64,000 nucleotides of DNA from Siphonodentalium dalli (GCA_032622095.1 CP136069.1:161313043-161377042); one strand, 5' to 3'. Shown: positions 23,050 to 35,873, numbered from the stretch's first letter. The notes: generated by a model not told the origin, from the sequence alone. A program made the numbers and translations.

Positions 23050-23999
23050 ATATGCATTATCCATTAATTTGCCATACATTTGTGACAGTTTTGCTATGCC
23101 AAATTCAAAACTATTTGTGATGTATATTTGCCTTTAACAAATCCTCCAATGAATGTAAAGCTACAAGTTTACACCAGCAACATTTCTTGATTGTCTATAA
23201 AGTAGAATACCCCTCAACTCATAGTGTACAGTATCACATTTTGTCTCAGTAAAGTTGTTTCCCAAATGACAAATTAGCACAGCCTATAGGCCATTCTACA
23301 ATAGTCATGTGGGATTTCAGGGACAAACCACAACACTAATATCTCACAATGAGAGACAACATTGAAAATAATAGTAACTAATCCATATTTTTAAAAACAC
23401 GGTTAGCGTTGGCGGTGGGTATCCTGTGAAAATATCTCCACCCGTCAAAAACCTCCACAAACAGAAAGAACATCAAAATGTAGATAGACTTGATCCGTTT
23501 ACAAATAAGAAATATCGCATAAACAGTATGTTATGGTCATATTTTGACCATTGTTATGTAAACAAAAGCATAAAAAGTTACTTTTCTGGTGTTTGTTTAT
23601 ATTATGATGGTAAACATAAAGAGCGTTATTTGTTGTTGAATACCTGATATGGAACTAATAAAGAGCGTTTATGCAATTTGTGTGTGATTAGCCAGTAGCA
23701 TTGTGCTGTCTTCTGTAACACAATCAGGCTCTTGTTTAGGTAAAAGATAATAGATATATATGATAACATGCTGTTTACGCAATGGTCATGGTATGTATGA
23801 ACGGAACTGTATGCATTTTAATGTTTTTATGTTTACGGTGTTTGGAACAAATATGAATATTTTCGACAATTAAGGCCGCACGTGCCTTTAACAAAAACAC
23901 TAAGTGTTAAATTTCTGTCTAACTTGGGTACTACAGTGGATGCTGTATTGATGTGTTGTCTAAATAATTTTAATATCTGTAAAATAATTGTATAACACT
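23050..23999. other. Non-coding stretch between LINE ORF1 and minisatellite
   Basis: No reverse transcriptase motif or exon was seen. A 73-residue frame at 23426-23647 is unrecognised. Two taaagagcg(t/c)tta strings occur (about 23620 and 23657). Confidence 0.35.
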
Positions 24000-25690
24000 A
24001 GATGTTCCATGATGTGTTGTCTATTTGTGAAAAATAGCATGTATCAAAGGTGAAAAGGCAGGTCTCAAAAGAACCCAAATTATTTCACGAGTTGTCTATT
24101 TGTGAAACATAGCAAGTCTCAAAAGGACCTAAATTATTTAACATATTGTCTATTTGTGAAAATATGCAAATCTAAAAAAGGATCCAAATTATTTTATATG
24201 TTATCTATTTATGAACAACAGCAAGTCACAAAAGGACCCAAATTATTTCATATGTTGTCTAATTGTGAAAAATGGCATTTCTCAACAGGACCCACATTAT
24301 CTCATGTTTTCGACGAAAAAGTAGCATGTCACACAAATTATTTCATATGTTATTTATTTGTGAAAAATAGCAAGTCTCAAAAGGAACAAATTATTCCATA
24401 TGTTACCTATTCAGGCTATTTGTGATAGTTAACATCTCTGAAAGGCACCCAATGTTATCAATATGAGAAACAAAAGCATGTCTCGAAGAGATCCTAATTA
24501 TTACAGATGTTGTCTGAAAAAGATCATCTCTCAAATGGACATAAATTATTTCATATGTTGTCTATTTGAGAAAAATAGCAAGTCTCAAAAGGACCCAAAT
24601 TATTTCATGTTATGTTGTCTATTTGTGAAAAATAGCAAGTCTCAAAAGGACCAAAATTATCTCATATGTTATCTATCTGAGAAAAATAACAAGTCTCAAA
24701 AGGACCCAAATTATTCCATATGTTGTATATTTCTGAAAAATAACGTTCTCAAAAGGACCCAAATTATTACACATGTTATATATTGTGAAAGATAACATCC
24801 CCCAAAGGGACCCAAAGTATGTCATATGGTTTCAATTTGTGACAAATAGTATGTCCCAAAGGGACCCGAATTATTTCATATGTTGTCTGAAAAATAACAA
24901 GTTCGACAAGACCCAAATTATTACATACGTTGTCTTTTTGTGAAAAATAGATTGTCTTAAACAGACCCAAATTATTTCAAATATTGTCAAATTGTGAAAC
25001 ATATCATGTCTCAAAAGGACCATTTTATATCTCTACCTGTGAAAAAAGCATGTTTCAAAAGGACCCAAATTATTTCATATGTTGTCCAGTTGTGAAAAAT
25101 AGCATGCATCTAAAGGACCCAAATTATTTCATAGATTGCTAATTTATGAAAACTAGCAAGTCTAAAAAGGACCCAAAATATTTCATATGTTGTCTGAAAA
25201 ATAGCATGTCACACAAAGTCACAGATTATTATATATGTTGTTTATTCGTGAGAAATACAAAAAATGGCCTAAATTAGTCCATATGTTGTCTATTTGTGAA
25301 ATATAGCATGTCTCAAAGGGACCCAAAGTATTCCATATATTGTCTATTTGTGAAAGTTAACATTTGTCTAAGGGACCAAAAGTGTGTCACATGTTGTAAA
25401 TTTGAGCAAGATAATATGTCCACAAGGGATCCATATTATTTCATATCTTGTCTGAAAAATAGCATGTTTCAGAAGGACCCAAATTTTACATGTTATCTAT
25501 TTGATAAAACTAACATGTCTTAAAAGGATCCAAAATATTTCAAATATTGTACAATTGTGAAACATGTCACAAAATGATGAAAATGATTTCATATGTTTTA
25601 TATCTGTCCAAAATAGCATGTCTTGACAGGACCAAAATGCGTAAATATGTTGGCTATTATGAAAGATATTACATCTCTTAAAGGGATCCA
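24000..25690. repeat. Minisatellite, ~55-bp unit, about 30 diverged copies
   Basis: The unit is tttcatatgttgtctatttg, then tgaaaaatagcaagtctcaa, then aaggacccaaatta. Copies vary in sequence and length (some lack the tatttgtgaaaaa part). The unit length gives long repeat-spelled frames (24102-24425 and 24463-24795), which should not be read as genes. Several copies end in perfect matches (aaaaggacccaaattatt) while others are diverged, as in an old array with local homogenisation. Confidence 0.85.
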
Positions 25691-26630
25691 AAGTATCTCA
25701 TTTACAAGTATTTACCTCTCCAGCGTCGAGTTTCGGGTAGACAATGCTCATCTTAGATCTGAATCACACCAACAAAGTCTACAATAACACACAGCTTCGA
25801 CTGTGGATGATCGGATGTGGTTATTGTACCCTTGTTCCTGTTCATGGATATAACCGAAACAGAGTGTTATTATACTGGCGATACAGTGGGCGACAACGTC
25901 CGGTTACCAGAAAACGATTTTATGAAGTTATTACGCCTTCTAGGGTGTATACGGCGAGGCTGATCTGATTATGTCATAGGAGCTATGAGGTAACATTGAT
26001 TAATAATGTACTCGCTATATTGCGTAACGGTTAGACTTTTTCCAAGATGTATGTATTTGAGAATGTATGTTCGCGGATGTCTCAATGATGCAGTTTGCGT
26101 TAATTTATTTCGGTATTTAGGTGTGAACAATGGCTGGACCACTCTTGAACATTTTATTTCGATAACACAATGAATAATATAACAGCTATCATTGCTGATG
26201 CACTATGTCTCAGTTGAAGTGTAGACTAAAAGTCGCATTGCGAAGTATCGGGGCTGTATTATATGTCGTGTTGTTACTATCGATTACCATGGAATCTTTA
26301 GATGAGTGTATAATGTGTCATTTCGTACCAATCACCCGATATCACACCCCACTGAGTGTTGTACCGACAATACTCATGGTTGTTTCAGGTCACGTCCCGT
26401 ACGGTCGGATGAAGTTGATGTCAGCGTTTTAAACATAGTTTTGACAGGTAAAGGTGTCACATCCTCATTCAAATCCAGTATGGAGTTCTTTATACTTAAA
26501 TAGGATGGTGATCCATCGTGTTCACAGTATCGGTATGAATCTGCAAATTCGACAGATGCTACTTCCACTGATACTGATTGTTCCAAGTCACTTCCGTACG
26601 GTCGGTTCCTATTTATGACTGCGTTTTCAA
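25691..26630. other. Non-coding or unrecognised stretch
   Basis: Open frames at 25744-25968 and 26205-26432 have no recognisable motif. A pair of similar strings, gt(a)cggtcgg with a following tcagcg/ctgcg-ttttaaac, occurs at about 26400 and 26596. A possible splice donor (ttgacag|gtaaagg) lies near 26447, but no gene could be assembled. Confidence 0.3.
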
Positions 26631-27876
26631 CCCATCGCCTTCAGCTGTTTTTGCTTACTTTTGAGTGTTTCTCTGCATTTAGCAAACTGGTGGTAATCGA
26701 TTATTGAAATCGGATATGAATTCAAGCGTAAATGCCTGTCAAGTGATAAGATAAACGATCGCAGCGAGGTTGGCTCATATTCCGACCCATCTTTCTTTCT
26801 CACGGACAGCAGAAAATTGGAAATATATCCGCACAGTCTGTCAGGTGGTATGAACTCTGTATGACGCTGTTCATTCATGGTGAGGAGAAACTCACAGAAA
26901 AGACTTGTGTCGTAGTCAGTCTTCCTCTTGGTGTTTTATTGCACTGCTCAGAATTAAATTGGTTAATATCATCATCAGAGAGGTGCTTAATTCGACCACA
27001 GTTCCTACTAACACTAACAGAGGGTTCTGACCTAGTTTCTGTGGTGCTGACTGTAGCAATGGCAGTAGCATAAGTGCTTGGAGTTGGAATGTCACTGCAA
27101 AATGTCAATGGAGGGTGGATATCTACATGCAAATTGACAGTACTACTACTACCACTAATACCAGTACCAGTAGTATCTTCAACCTCACTATTCCATTCTT
27201 CTAAGTTTGCTAAAGCTTTATCCCAAGTTACTTCTTCAAGTTCTTGATATAATTGCAAATTATCAAATGTAGAGTCCATATCTTCGTAAATTGTGAAAAT
27301 TTTCTATTTATTATGAAGCAGACGGAGATTGTTTGCATGGATACCTGAAGTACCTTCAAGTTAAATTTACTATTACGTATAGTATTAATTAGCACAGAAG
27401 AACAATCCAGGGGGAAAAACTCTTTCGCTACCGTAAAAATCAATAATTAAAAAAATAGTCCGGCTGAAACTTAATGTGATTCGCCACTATAAACCGGAAG
27501 TAATCTACGAATAAGTAATACTATTGTGTTATCCATCGAGTCGGTTAGTGTTATCCATCGAGTCGGTCCATGCGATGGATATAACGCTCTACGCCACGGC
27601 AATTTCCCACTATTTAATATGGAAGCATATAATAAAGAGCGCTATTAGGTTAACCAATCAGAATATGGGAAATATAAAGAGCGTTATTTATAAGGTAATT
27701 TAGCACTGCGGATCAGCGGATCCGGATATATGAATTATGACGGTGAAGGTCACGCACGCACGAACAAATGGATAGGCATATGTTGGTCCTCGGGTGATAC
27801 TACGTGCCCGTACCAAGTTTCGTCGAAATCGGTTTAGCCGTTTTAGAGTCCATCGCGCTCACACAGACAGACACAC
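26631..27876 (-). pseudogene. Truncated inverted Crypton, copy B
   Basis: This is the reverse complement of 12605-13850 with no net length change (coordinates sum to 40481 at every point checked). It covers the tail module of family R, the leader, the full acidic N-terminal segment (26875-27279) and the first part of the core-binding segment (26627-26878). It has only a few residue differences from copy A (for example D to Y, V to A and F to V in the N-terminal segment). It shares the same 2-nt offset between the two segments. It lacks all catalytic boxes, ending abruptly at 26631 next to unrelated sequence. The far end is a (CA)n microsatellite. Confidence 0.85.
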
Positions 27877-27975
27877 ACACACACTCACACACACACACAC
27901 CCTCTCTCGCACACACACACACACACACACACACTCACCCCCCCCCCCCCCCCCCACACACACACACAAACTTTC
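27868..27975. repeat. CA/C-rich low-complexity tract
   Basis: (CA)n runs, then about 18 C residues, then more (CA)n. Frames through it are artefacts of simple sequence. Confidence 0.9.
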
Positions 27976-28143
27976 CTCAAATATATTTTAGATATTGATT
28001 TTCATTCCCCAAAATGCATATTCGGGCCCACGTTTTATAATTAGTTTTATATTCAGTAATCTTTTATTTACAGTCGGGTGCTGGTTTAAACTCCAAGTTG
28101 GGTACCCCCAAAAGAAGACCCTATAACAACGTCCCTACACGAA

Positions 28144-28537
28144 TGTCAACAGGTCAGGCACATCATGAATTCCACTATAATAGTGGTATTCCACTATTAT
28201 AGTGGTACATGTACATGAACATTACCGTTTTGTGAATTTGATAAAAGAGGGATAATCCAAACATCATATTTCACGTAAATTATTGAAAATCAGTGTCGCA
28301 AAATGTTGTTAACGAAGGAGCGATTGAGTTATCCTGTTAATGTCATTTAGAAAGGAATATATTAGTAATATTATTGAATAACAAAGCTGGCGCAAGAGAT
28401 TGCACAACGAATTTTGTGGGCCGTCTTCTATTCCCGATGCAAATACTGGAAACATAAATATGTTATGGTCATATACCACTATAATAGTGGAATACCACTA
28501 TAATAATAAAATTCAGGATGTGCCTGACCTTGTCAAT
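28144..28537. mobile_element. ~394-bp MITE with CCACTATAATAGTGG palindromes in its arms
   Basis: Terminal inverted repeats of about 60 bp. The left holds gtcaacaggtcaggcacatc, then two self-complementary ccactataatagtgg-type motifs. The right end is the complement (gatgtgcctgaccttgtcaa). The centre is unique, with no coding potential. Confidence 0.75.
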
Positions 28538-29232
28538 AGTCCAATACAAACTTTAGGTTGTTTGTCCCGAGAAAACTGCTTGAATGATGCCGTGTGAATG
28601 CCGTTCGGATCAAACCCAATCACCCATAATGGTAATGAGCCCACGAACACACGGGTATACTCTACACTATCTGAATACCGTGGTATAGTGTACTAGACAC
28701 CTTATGTGTGCCTCACATTACCTTGTGATAACTGTTATTAGTACCCATAGTATAGGGCCCCGATCGACAGCGTAAGAAAGCGTTCTTGGCGGGGCAGAAA
28801 CTTTTAATGACAAAAATAGCGATTATACGCAGGACTGACGGAAGTCCATTTCAGGACGTGCACAGAGACACGTCCGGAGAAAGTCAATTGAAGTTGGCCG
28901 TCTTTATAACATTAATTCTAAAGTATTTCAGGAGCAAAAATCAAATCAATGGAATGATGGCGTGAATACTGGGAGCTGAGTAACTTCCACGGATCGAAAC
29001 CATGGCCATGTTATTCGCATAAAGTATCCATGCCAAAACAACCAATCAGGTTGCTAACCGCCCAGGAGAGGAGACCACGATTGGTCGAATCATAGTCACA
29101 GTCTTGACAACTTTGTGTTGGTGGCTACCATTTGGTCAGAACATTTCTGTTCGTCGTTGATGTGAATAACGCGAACTTCAAAATGTAATTAGCCATTTTG
29201 TTTCTCGTTGAAAACAGTTCGTGGAAATAATC
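28538..29232. other. Upstream region of the lectin gene
   Basis: No exon seen. A small inverted string (gtatactctacactat / atagtgta) occurs near 28660. A promoter cannot be pinpointed; tttataac near 28903 is a weak TATA-like candidate only. Confidence 0.3.
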
Positions 29233-29485
29233 ATGAAATTCCATGCATGTTTCTTGATTTGGTATCTACAGTCATCGCTGGCAGCATGTATTTTTCAACA
29301 GAGGAAATTTTTGAAAATTGACGGAACTTTTTGTGAGAATAGTGTCATTGCGTCGGTCAATGCCAGGTCAAACGTTGAATGTGGTGTAATGTGTTCAAAT
29401 AATCCTGACTGCGTATCTTTCACATTCAACACGATGTGTTATCTGATGAACGATAACAGCGGAAAATTTGCACCAGGACCATCAG
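29233..29485 (+). CDS. Exon 1 of a secreted PAN/apple-like, C-type lectin protein
   Basis: The ATG at 29233 opens a hydrophobic signal peptide (MKFHACFLIWYLQSSLAA). It is followed by about 60 residues with five to six cysteines in a PAN/apple-like order: TFCENS, VECGVMCSNNPDC, VSFTFNTMCYLMND. The exon ends at 29485 with a strong donor (tcag|gtgagt), leaving phase 1. Known: PAN/apple domains are small disulphide folds that bind proteins or sugars in secreted proteins, and in invertebrates they often sit before a C-type lectin domain. Downstream exons at 35874, 36322 and 38267 all start in phase 1, which fits one gene. The upstream in-frame GTG is not a likely start. The mirror image of this exon would fall near 65.1-65.3 kb, outside the window. 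Confidence 0.65.
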
Positions 29486-29530
29486 GTGAGTGTTGTGGTT
29501 GATATTGTGTGCTGTATATCAGAACTTATT

Positions 29531-29644
29531 TAATAAATAAAGCATGGCTTGGAGTTGACTACGCTGATGTGATGTCTAGTGGGTGGTCTAGTTCACTGGG
29601 CACTATATCCGCGTAGTCAACGAGAAGACATGCTCTATTTAATC
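29531..29644. mobile_element. 114-bp MITE in lectin intron 1
   Basis: Inverted ends of about 35 bp: left taaataaagcatggctt and gttgactacgc; right the complement gcgtagtcaac and catgctctattta. A few mismatches. Non-coding. Confidence 0.65.
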
Positions 29645-30659
29645 ACAGTGGATCAACTGACAGAACCGAAAACCGGAAGTCATGGCAAAGTTTGCAAACA
29701 CTTTCCTACACCTGTTTTGCTGCAGATAAACACACTTAGACACATTTTAATTTAAATGAATATTTCGTCACTGATACTCGCCACAGCTGATCGGTTGAAA
29801 TCAGTTGTCAGCGTTCTATATATCGTGAAAAAAAATGCCTTTGAATCATCGCCGCGGTACGATTTCTTCCGCAAAATATCCCCGAAAATGTATGTTGTAA
29901 CTAATTTTCAGCCACATTTAGTCACAACCATTATACTAATCGAAAGACATCTCCTCCTTCCACAAATGCATGTATTGAGTATTGTCATAGCGTGTCTTCG
30001 TATTCCAAATTTACTATTTTTATACCAGTACCCGCTTAAAAATTACTGTCATGTTAGTCCTGTACATCCCGATATTTAGTCGTGATCGACCAGGCCCGGC
30101 GGACAGTTATTGTTGTTCAACCCAGAGTCGAACTAGATTGGTTGGTTGCCTTTCGTCAACATTGACACGTTTTTGGCCTACTGATTCTTGTTTCAACGTG
30201 TATACCGTATGCATGCACATTTGTTGTCATAATATTCCTTCAGGCTCATTAAGGTCATTAATTAAAGGAAGTCAATGCTGAACAGTTCTGAAATGCTACA
30301 ATGTCCTCCCCATTGGATGGGGTGGAGATATATTTTAATAGTTTGATAGTATGATATATTTCTACCAGTATTTAGTGTGGAATTTTATACTTGTAAAAAA
30401 CATTTAAATTCAAATAATTTGGTACTTTCAGCAGGGGTTGAGCGGGGGGAATATATTCCGGACACATAGGTAATTTTTTCCATCCCAGTGTTCTACTCTT
30501 TGTAAGTGTATATTTTAATACATGTTTTCGGGTAGTCCTAAACACCACTTTATTTTTATTCCGAAAATGTATTACTCATGCTTCTAGACACTATAGCTGA
30601 TACATACATCGAGCCATCCAATGTACAGATGTTTATTTCCATTTCTACTTCTTGTCGAT

Positions 30660-30960
30660 ATATATACACGAGTAGGATCTGTCTGTCTACCTGTCTTCTC
30701 CCAGACCCTGCACCATTTTCAAATTTGGTGTGATGATTCGTGGTACCCCGATTAATGTTATCACGGCGTTAGTATTTTTCTCTCAAAATTTTGATTAAGA
30801 TGAACGTTGAAACAAAAAATTGTCTTTTTTAAAATTGAGCAAGAAGTTCAATCTATACAAACTCAATTACAAATTAAATTTAAAATAAAAAGAAATTAAA
30901 ATTATTTGTTTTTTAAATCAAAACGTTTAAATAAAAGATCAAAATGTGCGATTATGGACA
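30660..30960. repeat. Dispersed repeat with gtctgtctacctgtc core
   Basis: The text (accctgcaccattttcaaat, ttggtgtgatgattcgtgg) resembles the repeat at 2840-3300 (caccaaatttg, cgtccgtctgtc). It is followed by an A/T-rich stretch. The mirror copy is at about 63616-63916. Class unknown. Confidence 0.35.
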
Positions 30961-31500
30961 TCATGGTATGTTGCAGTCAACAGTATTGAGAACTAAATGG
31001 TGTAATACATGCACAGCGGAAGAATAGTGGTGCATTCTATGACTCCATTCGTTTGGAGGGTTCAATATTAGATTTTGAAGCCAAAGAGCTACACGTACTA
31101 TGCTATGTAAATTGTTTTTAATCTTTCATATTACGTTATGAGACAAATATGCTAACTTCTTTTGGCGTAAAAGTCTTGAGTAAAAGATCTGTTTAGCTGA
31201 GTAAAAAACCTCGTGCCGCGGCTGATGGAGCACTGGCCTATGCGTATGTGAACATAATGACCCCGACAGCCTTCAGTGTCACATTTTGAAATGAAAAGGT
31301 AATCATTTGGAAATTTCCAACCATATGGCGGTGTTAGGTTGGAACATTTCAACAGTTTTAACGATTAATGTAGTCGTTGAAAAATTCCGACCTGGGGTGG
31401 GTATAAATGGAATTTCGAAGCTGGTCATTGTCCCTATATTGAATATTATGCCACCGAACTCTTTATAGAGTACATGGACAGCAAATCCAAATACGAATAT

Positions 31501-31590
31501 GAAGTCGAGGCCACGAGAAAAAAAGTCGTGGCCACGAGCACAAAGTCGTGGCCACGGGAAAATGAAGTCGTGGCTACGATAATATGAAGT
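31501..31590. repeat. Short tandem repeat of gtcgtggccacga type
   Basis: Four to five copies of a ~20-bp unit around aagtcgtggccacgag, itself containing the palindrome tggcca. It is mirrored at 62986-63075. No gene. Confidence 0.8.
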
Positions 31591-32506
31591 ACCCTAACCC
31601 TCAAACTACGTTTCGATGACCCATTAATCAGCCTATTATGACCAAATTGGACAATCTAAACCAATTTGTATGATATATAAGATAGGACACTGCATTCAAT
31701 ATCTGTAAATAACCATTTCCATTTATGTTAGGATTAATACAATTTAAAAGTTAAAATTCGCCCCCCCCCCCCCCGGCCCCAATTTATTTTTATTGGCTCT
31801 CGGAGAGTGATGATACGAGAAAATAATCTTAAATACAACACAGAGGGTCTGTTGTCCAGACTTCACGCGCGTATATACGACACCGATTAGAGGTCATATT
31901 GTCCCTGGAGACCTATACAGAATCCTGGACTCACTAACCATCGTCGCCACGCAAAAATAAAATTAAGAGCCTATAATCTGCGAAATAAGTAGCTTTTTCG
32001 ACAATAAATTGTTGAGGGTATAGCTTTTTGTCGAATCACTAGTTTTAGCGGACATATTTTTGGCGACTAAGTATTTATATTTTCGGGACTAACCGGACAG
32101 TAATTTCGAAAGTGGAAATTTGGAACACTAAGACACTCCGTGACGATATTCAATATATCCATTTGTAGGAGGAGAACAGTTCTTTCGATTGGTATATAGG
32201 TTGTGATGAAAAATGTCTGTTATGATTGTGAACATTTGCATTTTCGGGGATATTTTGCGGAAGAAATCGTCTCGCGGCGTTGATTAAAATGCAGATTTTC
32301 CGCGATAGTACGGTGACAACTTATTTCAACCGATCGTCGGGGCCGAATATCAGTGACGAACCACTTACCTTAAACTGTTTAGAAGCTGTGTCAAAATGTG
32401 TTTATTTGCAGCAAAAATGGTGTCTGAAAGTGTCTGTAAACTTTGATAACACAAATTCCTCGCCTCGGACTCCATCACTTCCGGTGTTCGGTTCTGTCCG
32501 TTGATA

Positions 32507-35350
32507 CACTATGTTAATATATTTCACCGAACAGTGAAGCATGCAGTGCATGCATACCAAATAACCGTGTCCTACCAACACCTACTTCTGGGCTAATTTA
32601 CTGGACGCTTTTATATATTTCGCTATAGACTAGGGATGAGTTGTAGGTTCCATGCATTACTTGATCCAAAGCCTCCATACACCACACATAAGTAAATAAT
32701 TGGGACGCGAAACTAACAGCGGCTTATGCAAGGAATGCGATGACGTTTCCCGAAACTACGCGTTGTTTGTCCGCGTAAAGAAATAGTCCCTAGATAACTA
32801 AGACTCTATGACGTATTTAATGGCGTAAATTTAATGAAATATATTTTCATACAATATAAATTTTAGTCATAGATACAGATTCTTCTTCATTCATCGTCTC
32901 CCGATTCTGGCTCTATTTCCTGTTATTCGACGACCGTTGCATATCATTATAATGGGTTTAATGAATGGAATAAGGGTAGGATCATGTAATAATGTTTCAC
33001 TTATATAGTCCGTGTATACATTGGAATAAATGTGTTTTAAGGACTAAACTCACGTTTTGTCCACAAAATTGCCTGATATATTTTTTTTTCCTCAAAATCT
33101 GTCTGGAATATCTTTTTTAAATTTGGTTTGATGGGATGTTGTTTCAACATATTTGTTTTTCATACATACGTCTGTGTAATCACGTTTTTATAACTATGAA
33201 ATCACAGGTCAATTCTGAAATATTTCTTATGTTGTGCTCTCTCATTGTGACAACATCTGCATATGACCCAATCAGGAATATGTATATGAAAGCACTGATT
33301 GACTAGAATAAGCAAGTGCATCGGCATTGTTTAATATTCATGTAGATGAGGTCACGAATAAGAGAACAATATAGATCTATTTTAGAATTTCCCTGTGATT
33401 TCGTTGTTAAAACAGATAACGACGGTGTGTTGATTTATATGAGTAAGTAAATTATTAGCAGACACAAAATCACTGACAGCTAGATGTGTTAGTTGAATGT
33501 TGGATCGATTTTTAACACCAATAAGCTGGATGGTGGTGAATGTTAATGAATCATATCGCCATGTTGCTTGAGTTGATCAATTTTGATTTTTGCCCTCTCT
33601 AGTGACAATATTCGGTGGTTAAAATTTGTATTAAATTATATGGATAAAACTCGAAATGGGGCACGCTTGTGGTATTGGTTGAAAGATGAATAATTCGCCG
33701 ACACACCCGTGACGATATCAATACCATTTCTCGGATGAATGGGCTAAATTCGTCCGATTTTCGAGCGATGGTAAAACGTGAAATGTTTATTGTTCCTCTT
33801 GTCCTTATAATAATAATATTAATGCAATGCACTAGTTATGCATTTTTATTGTTCCCCTTGTCCGTATAATAATATTACTGCACTAAATATGCTGCTCGTG
33901 ATGAGGAACTCAACACAGGCGCTTATAAAGAGACGGCGTATATGGGCAGTGCAATGGGGCAGCGGGCGAGTTACAGGCCTATCTGCAGTGGGTGAGATAA
34001 CTGTAGCTATTTTGGTCTTGAGGCTGCCCTCTTGGCTCCATCCAGACAACTTACTCTGTAAAACACAAACATTCCCCATTATCAGGATTGCGTACCTTGT
34101 ATACTGACATTCTTGAGAACGAGCTGACATTGGATGAGCGGTGCTATCAATTTCATATAGATTTTAATGAAATATAGTGAAATAAATGTGATAACAGATT
34201 GCCATGTTGCTTGTTTCGAAATTTAAATAATGTATGTCTGTTTAATTGACAGTATATGTAACTAGTTGAAACCCAGTACAACCGGGTATATTTCATTTCG
34301 AATGGCCACTGTTATACGACAATGTTATGAGATTACAATTTATACGTGAAGAATATTATCGACATTTCCTTTTAATATATCTCTGAGAAATATTAAACTA
34401 ACATAGTATCAACACCAAAAACGGAAACCAGATTAGATGCCATCATACCTTAAGTTAACACAACCATAATGATAATTAGACAGGAAATATACGAACAAAC
34501 AAAGATAATAATCAAGTGTAATCGATATGGTGACGGAAATATGAAAAATATTCACAATTTGTATTAATGTTGCCACCATATTGGCAGCCATTTTGGGATT
34601 TTGTTGGCCATATTATTGACCGAAATAACTTCATTTTTACTTTATCTAATCATTTACATTTATTCTATAAGAATTTCTATTGTTAAATGTCGGCTGCAAA
34701 TTTTTAATCTAAAATGAATATATGATTGGGGAGAAAAAAACATTTCAAACAATTAGGCATCTACGTACGTGTCAAAAGTTTGTACTTTATGCACTAGTTC
34801 CACTCCGATATGGTTAATGGCATACAGCAATTGATTAAAACATACCTAGGTGGTCAAATATTCCGGAAGAAATTATGTTTTTGGTCATTTTTTTTAAATA
34901 ATCGAAAAATCAGGCATTTTGGGCTAGGGGAAACATAATCACATTTCTTCACTAAACTGTTGATAAGTGCCAATTGGGACTTACTGCCTGTTATAGCATA
35001 TCCCTGTTCTCAGCTTATGAATGCAAATGCATATTACTAGGCCTTATAGTTTAGAAGTTGTCGCATATGTGTGCACGAACATTTTAAATGTGTGATATTT
35101 TTCTCCAAAAAATAAGGATTGTCAGACTAAAAGATATTTTTTTTTAAATAAACTTAACTGCTCTTCGTTGGACTTCCTAGTATAGAACATACATTCTACA
35201 ACACAAAAATGATTGAGATATTTCCAAACGTAACATCTAAATATATATATATCGATTATTTTGAGAATTAAAATATTGTTTGGAAAGTTTGAGATAAAAC
35301 AATGACAATTAGGCCGTGGTATCTCTATGCCCCATCAGCTCGTTAATCAC
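32507..35350. other. Lectin intron 1, non-coding
   Basis: No supported exon. A ~35-bp local duplication (attgttcc(t/c)cttgtcc, at about 33790 and 33848) is present in both arms. An 89-residue frame at 33838-34107 is kept in both arms but has no domain and is likely chance given the low arm divergence. Confidence 0.4.
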
Positions 35351-35352
35351 CT

Positions 35353-35520
35353 CTAATGTTCCAATTGTTCTCCGGTGGCACCTACCTCCACCACATTCCG
35401 GTCTAACCGTGCATGCTGGTAGCAATTCCGTGCGATGATGTTTATATCAGGGACAATGCACACAAAAGTGTTCCACATCTTCAATAGTTCTTCCACGGGT
35501 GCACATGGCGTTATGTTTGT
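35353..35520 (-). pseudogene. Possible LINE C-terminal zinc-knuckle remnant
   Basis: In one minus-strand frame the sequence reads CTRGRTIEDVEHFCVHCP and then a stop. The C-x-x-G..E..EHF..HCP pattern is that of the C-terminal zinc knuckle of many LINE polyproteins. The surrounding frames are broken and no reverse transcriptase motif was found upstream. The mirror copy is at about 59092-59259 on the plus strand. Confidence 0.35.
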
Positions 35521-35873
35521 TTTTAAGTTTATCATGATACTAAATGTGTTACAAGAGATTGATGTGACAATGACAATCATCAACTACTAGAAATTATAAC
35601 CCCATTTGCTACACTTTTATGGCATAACAATATATTTAAATGTCGCTATTTTCAGGTACCAAGAACTTCTGAAAAATAAGATATTTAAAAAGTGCAGTTT
35701 ATCCATTATATGATATCTGCAGATCATGAGACGAAACTTAAGTTTTCTTGATTCTTTAGTTGAGAATGACTGTTGGTCGGTGGAAAATATGACTGCGATG
35801 AGTTCTGGATTACAAGTCCATATCCATATCCAAGTTCATCACTATATATCTAAATGTTGTGTCATATTTCCAG

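Larger units (their letters stand above)
29650..32506. repeat. Pair of ~430-460-bp diverged inverted repeats around 2 kb
   Basis: 29650-30070 and the reverse complement of about 32040-32506 align along their length, sharing ttcttccgcaaaatatcccc, gacagaaccga and ggttgaaat. Divergence is roughly one in five by eye. Either this is a ~2.9-kb element with long terminal inverted repeats or two inverted copies of one dispersed repeat. The inner 2 kb has no transposase. The right copy, but not the left, is inside the part of the giant palindrome visible here (its mirror is at 62070-62536). Confidence 0.55.

Noticed and set aside
24102-24795. Two frames of 107 and 110 residues
   Set aside because: Repeat-spelled by the 55-bp minisatellite.
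24000-25690. CRISPR-like array
   Set aside because: Units are contiguous and diverged without constant repeats separated by unique spacers, and the DNA is eukaryotic.
25744-26503. Candidate host exons upstream of Crypton copy B
   Set aside because: One possible donor at about 26447, but no acceptor, domain or linked exon could be found.
27868-27975. 65-residue frames rich in His/Thr/Pro
   Set aside because: Translation of a CA/C microsatellite.
33838-34130. 89-94 residue frames preserved in both palindrome arms
   Set aside because: Conservation is explained by the low divergence of the arms; no motif, and both strands are open over the same stretch.
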